From RYN-230 sp963770545 (lineage in GTDB: Bacteria > Actinomycetota > Actinomycetes > Streptosporangiales > Streptosporangiaceae), in assembly GCA_963770545.1 (NCBI GenBank), contig CAVYQF010000011.1:1-64000 (forward strand): DNA of 64,000 nt. Reading direction: 5' to 3'. Below, piece after piece: positions 59,877 to 64,000 of the stretch. The notes beneath the pieces were generated by a model. It ran no database searches, had not been told where the DNA came from, and saw only the letters and a program-made list of their open reading frames with translations. A program made the translations under genes and the position numbers. Position 1 is the stretch's first letter; every line of letters begins with the position of its first letter.

Positions 59877-60662
59877 TCAGGGCCGGGTCCTGGGCGGGTC
59901 CTGGCCGGTAGCCGGGCGGCTGCTGCTGGCGTCGCCGGTCCCGCGTGAGATGAGGGCCACGGCGAGCAGGGCGGCCAGCGGGGCGACCAGCGCGATGAAC
60001 TCAGAGGAGGCCAGATTGCCCAGGGCGTCCAGGGCCCCGGCGAATCCGATGATCAGCACGGCCACGGCCACCAGTCCCCAGCCGTGCAGGAACAGCCGCA
60101 GCGTGAAGGGCGGCGCGGGATCGGTCACGTCCGGGACGGCGGTAATCGACTTCATGCCGCGGGTCTCCGTCATGCCCTCCCGGACCCGTACCGTGAGCAT
60201 CAGGGTGCCCGGCTGGTCCGCGACCAGGAGCAGCTCGTCGGGATGGCTCGGGTCAGGAGCCTGGGCCACCGACCCGCCGCCGGCCGCCCAGGACATCACC
60301 TTCCTGCTGCCCGAGGGCTGGACGCGGTAGCGGACCTGCTCTCCGGCGACGACGGTGTCCGGCCCGTCGATGATCACCGGCGGGGCCAGGCCCGGGGCAG
60401 CCGGCCGCGCGGCCTCCTGAGCCGCCACTTCACCATGGCCGTTCCCGTTTCCATTCCCGTGGCCGTTCACCGCGTGCGCGGCCGGACCGGCCTCGGGCGT
60501 CACCAGGAACTGGCGGCGGGCCAGCTGCTCGGCCAGCCGGATCTGGTGGATGTGCACGCTCCAGGCCATCACCACCACGGCCGCGGCGAGTCCCGCCGCC
60601 CCCAGCCCCAGCAGCCCGGCCACCACGGGATGACCGGCATCAGCCATCACCGCGGTGAGCAT
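59877..60662 (-). CDS. membrane protein with PKD-like central domain (unknown function)
   Basis: The 261-residue protein has a helix near the N-terminus (VVAGLLGLGAAGLAAAVVVMAW), an Asn/Gly/His-rich linker (NGHGNGNGNGHG), a ~75-residue Ig/PKD-like strand region (VIIDGPDTVVAGEQVRYRVQPSGSRKVMSWAAGGG, ELLLVADQPGTLMLTVRVREG), and two C-terminal helices (FLHGWGLVAVAVLIIGFAGALDAL, FIALVAPLAALLAVALI). A cell-surface or membrane sensor is possible. No family recognised. Confidence 0.7.
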   Translation of the reverse strand: MLTAVMADAGHPVVAGLLGLGAAGLAAAVVVMAWSVHIHQIRLAEQLARRQFLVTPEAGPAAHAVNGHGNGNGNGHGEVAAQEAARPAAPGLAPPVIIDGPDTVVAGEQVRYRVQPSGSRKVMSWAAGGGSVAQAPDPSHPDELLLVADQPGTLMLTVRVREGMTETRGMKSITAVPDVTDPAPPFTLRLFLHGWGLVAVAVLIIGFAGALDALGNLASSEFIALVAPLAALLAVALISRGTGDASSSRPATGQDPPRTRP

Positions 60663-60937
60663 CTGGTCCCCCTCATGACCGTGGCCGTGTGCGGTCCCCG
60701 GGCCTCCGGCGGCCGGGCCCGCCCGCGGCGCCCTTCAGCCGAGACTGGCCGGCCCGAACGTCTCTCCTGCTTCACGAGGGTATTCAAACACATAATCGAA
60801 TCCGCCGGAAGCCCGGTGCGGATTCCGGCTCTGGCGGCCGCGGTACTCCTCTGTCCGCCCAGGCCCGTCCAGGCCTGGCTGCCCCGTCTGGCTGCCTTAT
60901 CTGGTGCCCCGTCTGGCCGCCCTTATCTTGGCCGCCC
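60663..60937. other. intergenic region with degenerate short repeats
   Basis: No gene is supported. About 60860-60950 holds degenerate repeats of (C)TGGcTGCC and TATCTGGcCGCC, in the 3' region of the minus-strand gene that ends at 60938. They look like diverging tandem units, comparable to those elsewhere in the window. Confidence 0.45.
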
Positions 60938-61354
60938 CTATCTGGCCCGCATCCGGTTGTTGCGGGCGTTGTGCTCGACTTCGGCGAGGCCCAGGGTCTC
61001 CAGTACCGGCGGAACGTAGTTGCCGAACCGGCCGCGCAGGCCCTTTTTCAGGCCGTACCAGCCTCCGACCGGGTTGCCGGGTGAGCGCCCCCACGCCTCG
61101 ACGGTGCCCTCGGCGGCCTGCTTCTGCTCATCGGCGTTGCCCAGCGGCATCCAGTCGCCGTGCTCCTTCAGCATCGCGTGCAGGTCCTCGATGCAGCGAA
61201 GCTGATAGCGCAACTGGGTGCCGCCCACCTGGACCACCAGGGCGGGCGGGTCACCGTCCGGATCGCGCCAGGCCTCGAAGTCAGACTTGCCGGGCGGCGT
61301 GGTCAGGATCCACGGATCGGCGGCCGTCCCCGATCCAGCGTCGGTGCTGCTCAA
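60938..61354 (-). CDS. conserved small hypothetical protein
   Basis: The 138-residue protein (DPWILTTPPGKSDFEAWRDPDGDPPALVVQVGGTQLRYQLRCIEDLHAMLKEHGDWMPLGN...GGWYGLKKGLRGRFGNYVPPVLETLGLAEVEHNARNNRMRAR) is a soluble alpha/beta protein. I recognise it as a type seen in many actinomycetes, but I know of no function. It is divergent from the YafY-like regulator, with an inverted repeat between them that could control both. Confidence 0.7.
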   Translation of the reverse strand: MSSTDAGSGTAADPWILTTPPGKSDFEAWRDPDGDPPALVVQVGGTQLRYQLRCIEDLHAMLKEHGDWMPLGNADEQKQAAEGTVEAWGRSPGNPVGGWYGLKKGLRGRFGNYVPPVLETLGLAEVEHNARNNRMRAR

Positions 61355-61403
61355 CGTGGTCGCTCCCTTCGTCGTGGATGAAGGCGAGTATGGCAGCTAA
61401 TAC

Positions 61404-61420
61404 ATGACATCTCTTGTCAT
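61404..61420. promoter_or_regulatory. inverted repeat operator ATGACA-N5-TGTCAT
   Basis: A perfect 6-5-6 inverted repeat lies at 61404-61420, between the divergent hypothetical gene (start 61354) and the regulator (GTG 61443). TATCCT at 61431-61436 is a plausible -10 box placing transcription start at about the GTG, which would be leaderless. An operator for autoregulation is likely. Confidence 0.6.
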
Positions 61421-61442
61421 GATTGGGCGCTATCCTGATCCG

Positions 61443-61967
61443 GTGCGTGCGAGCCGGCTCGTCGGGCTGCTGGGGTTGCTCCAGGCCCAGGGCCGGATGA
61501 CCACCCGGCAGCTCGCCGCCGAGCTCGAGGTGTCCCCGCGTACCGTACTGCGCGACATCGAGGCGCTCAGCAGCGCCGGGATCCCGGTCTATGCGAGCCG
61601 AGGCCGGCGGGGCGGCTTCGAGCTCATCGACGGGTTCAGCAGCGAGCTGCCGGGCACCCGACTGGGGCAGCGCCAGCGCCCGGTGCCTGGGGCCGGGCGA
61701 GCCCGGATCCGGTTGTCGCCTCGGGGCCGGAGGCTCGCCGCCCTGCAGGGCCGGCCCGCCGCCCTGCGGATCCGTCATGGCGGCGCGCCCGTGGCCGGCC
61801 GCGGCGACTGGGCCGAGGCCTGGGTCCGGATCGATTCCATCGAGGCCGCGGTGCTCGACCTGCTCGCGCTGGGGCCCGAAGTCGAGGTTCTGCACCCGCC
61901 GCAGCTGCGCGCGCAGCTGGCCCGGGCTGCGGGCCAGATCGCCGACATGCACCGCGACCTGCCCTGA
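61443..61967 (+). CDS. YafY/WYL-type HTH regulator (short form)
   Basis: This 174-residue protein starts at GTG 61443. It has the HTH_11 winged helix (RLVGLLGLLQAQGRMTTRQLAAELEVSPRTVLRDIEALSSAGIPVYASRGRRGGFELIDG) and a C-terminal WCX-like end (AWVRIDSIEAAVLDLLALGPEVEVLHPPQLRAQLARAAGQIADMH). The full WYL domain is reduced, as in the short YafY group. The upstream palindrome fits self-control. A start at 61404 or 61419 would put the palindrome inside the gene and is unlikely. Confidence 0.8.
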   Translation: MRASRLVGLLGLLQAQGRMTTRQLAAELEVSPRTVLRDIEALSSAGIPVYASRGRRGGFELIDGFSSELPGTRLGQRQRPVPGAGRARIRLSPRGRRLAALQGRPAALRIRHGGAPVAGRGDWAEAWVRIDSIEAAVLDLLALGPEVEVLHPPQLRAQLARAAGQIADMHRDLP

Positions 61968-61976
61968 GCGATCGCC

Positions 61977-62027
61977 CTATCTCATCCGGGTCAGCCAGGC
62001 GGCGGCCAGGCTGTCATTGACGAGCAT
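61977..62027 (-). CDS. 16-codon micro-ORF with strong ribosome-binding site
   Basis: ATG 62027 to TAG 61977 encodes MLVNDSLAAAWLTRMR. GGGAGGAG lies seven bases upstream, a near-ideal site. It lies at the 3' end of, and antisense to the region after, the YafY-like gene, with no gene downstream on its strand, so it is not a leader peptide. It may be chance or a small secreted or signalling peptide; the evidence is only the translation signal. Confidence 0.3.
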   Translation of the reverse strand: MLVNDSLAAAWLTRMR

Positions 62028-62253
62028 CGTGGTTCTCCTCCCGTTCGGGATAACCCGGAAGGCGGTGCGGCATGTGCCTGCGGCCCCAGTGCGGCGGCTG
62101 CGTCGCGTACTTCCGGCCACGGCTGACTGGCCGCGGCATCTGCTCCGCGCCATAGCCTGCGGGCCGACGCACAGGTGGGCAGGCACGCGCCGGGGTGAAT
62201 GGCACACGCCGGAAACTTCGGGGCAAACATAGGTCCAGGATTGCACGGAGCAT

Positions 62254-62283
62254 TTGCACGTGCAGTCACACGTTCGTGTGCAA
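62254..62283. promoter_or_regulatory. nested palindrome TTGCAC...GTGCAA with inner CACACG-TT-CGTGTG
   Basis: A perfect CACACG-TT-CGTGTG palindrome (62267-62280) overlaps outer arms TTGCAC (62254-62259) and GTGCAA (62278-62283). It could be an operator or a small hairpin. No gene starts directly beside it. Confidence 0.4.
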
Positions 62284-62344
62284 CGTGCGGGGGAGGGTGA
62301 CATTTTGCTTACCGCCTGCCGCCGTATCGCTCCCGGGCGGTGGG

Positions 62345-62397
62345 GAAGGGCCCGGAGACGAAGGGCCCGCAGACGAAGGGCCCGCAGACGAAGGGTG
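62345..62397. repeat. 15-bp tandem repeat, about 3.5 units
   Basis: Units gaagggcccgcagac (first unit with one change) start at 62345, 62360, 62375 and 62390 (partial). It lies 80 bases upstream of the MarR-VOC gene. Confidence 0.85.
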
Positions 62398-62432
62398 ACG
62401 GCTGTCCCGCCACCCGCCGCGATCGTCAAGGA

Positions 62433-62447
62433 AATTGACTGTCAATT
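62433..62447. promoter_or_regulatory. MarR-type operator AATTGAC-T-GTCAATT
   Basis: This perfect 15-bp palindrome, 7-1-7, lies 28 bases upstream of the MarR-VOC gene start (62475) in an AT-rich block. MarR proteins bind such sites to repress themselves. It overlaps the likely core promoter (TTTATGATTAG follows). Confidence 0.75.
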
Positions 62448-62474
62448 CTCTTTATGATTAGCTAACCTGGCTGC

Positions 62475-63299
62475 ATGGCTGATCCGGACCCGCACGAACT
62501 CGCGACTCCCACCCTGATGCGCGCCGCCCGCGGCGTGTACGCCCAGTCCATCCGGACGGAACTGCGTGCCATCGGCGTCGAAGACCTGCCCAGGAACGGC
62601 GCGACCCTGCTGGCCGGGATCTCCGCCACCGGCGGGCCACGGCCGGACCTGCCCGCCGGGCTGGGCGTGACCAAGCAGGCCGTCAGCCAGGCGGTCGAGA
62701 TCCTGGCCACCCGGGGGTATCTGGAGCGGAGCACCGATCCTGGCGACCGCCGGCGGATCTCCCTCACGCTGACCTCGCGCGGCCAGGAGGTGGTCAACGC
62801 CGTAGTACGGGGCGTGGAGTCGGTTGATGCCCGGCTCCACGAGCGGGTGCCGGCCGAGCAGGTGGCCGCGATGCGCTCAGCACTGCTGGCCCTGGCCGAG
62901 ATCAAGACCGACGCCGCGGCCGGGGAGCGCCGCCCGTCCCGGCAGCTCCGCCAGTTCAGCCCCATCTTCCCGGTGCGGGACATGACGGCCGCGCTGGCCC
63001 ACTATGCCGCGCTCGGCTTCGATGCCTTCCCTTACTCGGGCGAGGACGGCTATGGATTCGCCAATCGTGACGGCATCGGACTGCACCTGACCGCAGATCC
63101 AGACCACGATCCCGCGCACAGTCACGTATCGGCGTACCTCTACGTGCGCGACGCAGACGCCCTCTACGCGGAATGGAGCCGGCCTGGCATCGGCGGTCAG
63201 ACGCTGCCGGTCTGCCCAACCCCGTACCAGCTCCGCGAGGGCGCGCACATCGACCCGGACGGGAACCTGATCCGGTTCGGCTCACCGATGGAGGAGTGA
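62475..63299 (+). CDS. MarR regulator fused to a VOC (glyoxalase/bleomycin-resistance) domain
   Basis: The 274-residue protein has an N-terminal MarR winged helix (GLGVTKQAVSQAVEILATRGYLERSTDPGDRRRISLTLTSRGQEVVNAVVRGVES) and, after a ~25-residue linker, a VOC domain (FSPIFPVRDMTAALAHYAALGFDAFPY, GIGLHLTADPDHDPAHSHVSAYLYVRDADALYAEW, HIDPDGNLIRFGSPM). The metal-ligand positions typical of VOC enzymes are partly present. The VOC domain may sense the ligand directly, converting the regulator into a one-protein switch. ATG start, operator immediately upstream. Confidence 0.88.
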   Translation: MADPDPHELATPTLMRAARGVYAQSIRTELRAIGVEDLPRNGATLLAGISATGGPRPDLPAGLGVTKQAVSQAVEILATRGYLERSTDPGDRRRISLTLTSRGQEVVNAVVRGVESVDARLHERVPAEQVAAMRSALLALAEIKTDAAAGERRPSRQLRQFSPIFPVRDMTAALAHYAALGFDAFPYSGEDGYGFANRDGIGLHLTADPDHDPAHSHVSAYLYVRDADALYAEWSRPGIGGQTLPVCPTPYQLREGAHIDPDGNLIRFGSPMEE

Positions 63300-64000
63300 G
63301 CCGCCGCCCCCGCCGTTGTGGATGTCCGCGCATAGCAGGGGCCGGAAGTAGATGGTGGGCTGGCCATTACTGAGGATATTGCCGCTGTTTCCCTGGTGAA
63401 TGTTGAGATACCAGCCGTGGGCTGGTATTGGCGCGGTCACGTGGGTGAATACCCGGATCGCGTGCACGATCCGGCCGTGGCGGTTGGCCACCAGGTCTCG
63501 CAGCATGTACTTCACCGGCCCCTGGCTCATGCAGCTGCCGAGGTGGATGTGCGCGGCGTGCGGTCCGGGTGTGACCCCGCTCGCGTGGACGGTGACGGTC
63601 AGGGTCTGGCGCGAGGCGTTATAGGCGAGCGTGGCCCGTCCGTGCGGTGTGCCGTAGCGGACCCCCCGCCGGCTGACCTCGACTGCGATGAGCCGGTGCG
63701 TTGCGCGGCCCGGATACCGCAGCCGTCTGGTCTCCGCGATCGGCGTCCGGGCCAGGCGGCTGCCCTGCGCTCCCATCCGGACCAGCAGGCGGCTTCCGCG
63801 TCGCAGCGGCCCGCTGAAGTGGCTGTGCAGGGTGCTGCTGGCCTGACCGGCGTCGTTGGCCGTGAGCGTGCTGAACCGGATGAGCCGGGAGTGGCCGGGA
63901 ACCCGGAGGTCCACCGCGTGCGACGAGCCAGGTGTGAGGCCGAACACGCGGGCGCGGACCGTGAGGCGGCCGTGACCGGCCCGGCCGAAGCGGACTGTGC
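63282..64000 (-). CDS. CHRD-like exported protein, N-terminus beyond the window
   Basis: The frame is open to the window edge. Within it an Arg/Leu-rich piece (LTVRARVFGLTPGSSHAVDL) is followed by a CHRD-like domain (RATLAYNASRQTLTVTVHASGVTPGPHAAHIHLGSC...YMLRDLVANRHGRIVHAIRVFTHV...WYLNIHQGNSGNILSNG). AHIHLG and WYLNIHQG are the conserved CHRD strand ends. The function of CHRD proteins is unclear; they are mostly secreted. The stop overlaps the MarR-VOC gene by 18 bases in convergent orientation. GTG 63947 could be an internal start but the frame continues upstream. Confidence 0.7.
   Translation of the reverse strand, partial: TVRFGRAGHGRLTVRARVFGLTPGSSHAVDLRVPGHSRLIRFSTLTANDAGQASSTLHSHFSGPLRRGSRLLVRMGAQGSRLARTPIAETRRLRYPGRATHRLIAVEVSRRGVRYGTPHGRATLAYNASRQTLTVTVHASGVTPGPHAAHIHLGSCMSQGPVKYMLRDLVANRHGRIVHAIRVFTHVTAPIPAHGWYLNIHQGNSGNILSNGQPTIYFRPLLCADIHNGGGGGSLLHR

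Larger units (their letters stand above)
61968..62474. other. gap with palindromes, a micro-ORF and a short repeat
   Basis: Apart from the short items listed separately (16-codon frame, nested palindrome, 15-bp repeat, operator), I see no supported gene in this ~500-base stretch. Long frames on both strands are Arg/Pro-rich, without family character or ribosome-binding sites. Confidence 0.55.

Noticed and set aside
61977..62429. Long minus-strand frame with LRLRALRLRAL repeats
   Set aside because: The repeat is only the translation of the 15-bp DNA repeat and the rest is Arg/Cys-rich without homology. Only the last 16 codons with their own ribosome-binding site are of interest.

Overview
The window is high-GC DNA with gene content typical of a soil-type, spore-forming-lineage actinomycete (Streptosporangiales, Catenulisporales or a relative). 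The signs are DUF574 methyltransferases, GAF-ANTAR proteins, very large MalT-type LuxR regulators, F420/flavin luciferase-like oxidoreductases, a conservon-type sensor kinase, an ECF41 sigma factor, a WS/DGAT acyltransferase and many GTG starts. It looks chromosomal. I see no rRNA, tRNA, CRISPR array, insertion sequence, phage or conjugation genes.

Layout. 0-3 kb: methyltransferase, GH76 glycosidase and an anti-sigma-like membrane protein. 3.1-7.6 kb: a minus-strand run of envelope genes (cupredoxin, polytopic membrane proteins, an acetyltransferase and two proteins with the Yx(F/W/Y)xxD secreted domain). 7.8-12.4 kb: stress-flavoured genes (K+ channel, glutamate decarboxylase, SHOCT and DUF6325 proteins). 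12.5-21.1 kb: a regulatory block with two large ATP-binding LuxR proteins, a small shared domain, a 53-bp repeat array, two GAF-ANTAR proteins and a MarC-like protein. 21.4-25.2 kb: sulfotransferase, LLM oxidoreductase, a second-type adenylate kinase and Bcp peroxiredoxin. 25.3-29.8 kb: an operon-like fatty-acyl/PHA set (acyl-CoA ligase, PhaC-like protein, acyl-CoA dehydrogenase). 29.8-43.4 kb: FUSC-like membrane protein, MenB, sensor kinase, SRPBCC protein, DoxX/ECF41 pair, Tat-exported amine oxidase, serine hydrolase, LuxR, LLM oxidoreductase, MOSC protein. 43.4-50.5 kb: methyltransferase, WS/DGAT, amidotransferase, esterase, amidase. 50.5-54.7 kb: an ArsR-like regulator with a striking operator, a DUF1707 protein, PadR, and the Fur-catalase pair. 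54.8-64 kb: acyl-CoA dehydrogenase, FtsX-type permease, an acidic-repeat mini-protein antisense to an ATP-dependent DNA ligase tail, a YafY/WYL-type regulator, a MarR-VOC fusion and a partial CHRD-type secreted protein.

Two themes stand out. First, about ten genes show a frame break where a family-typical sequence resumes in a neighbouring frame (GH76, SHOCT, LuxR, MarC, amidase, PadR and others), and two more are clear remnants (a GNAT with its centre deleted and an MDR oxidoreductase fragment). This is either GC-rich indel error in the assembly or real gene decay. Second, short tandem repeats (15, 17, 28, 30 and 53 bp) are common and several run across stop codons into coding sequence.

No single locus is a proven new system. 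The best candidates are the cupredoxin/Yx(F/W/Y)xxD envelope cluster, the small regulatory domain shared by two genes beside the LuxR regulators, and the repeat array between convergent genes.
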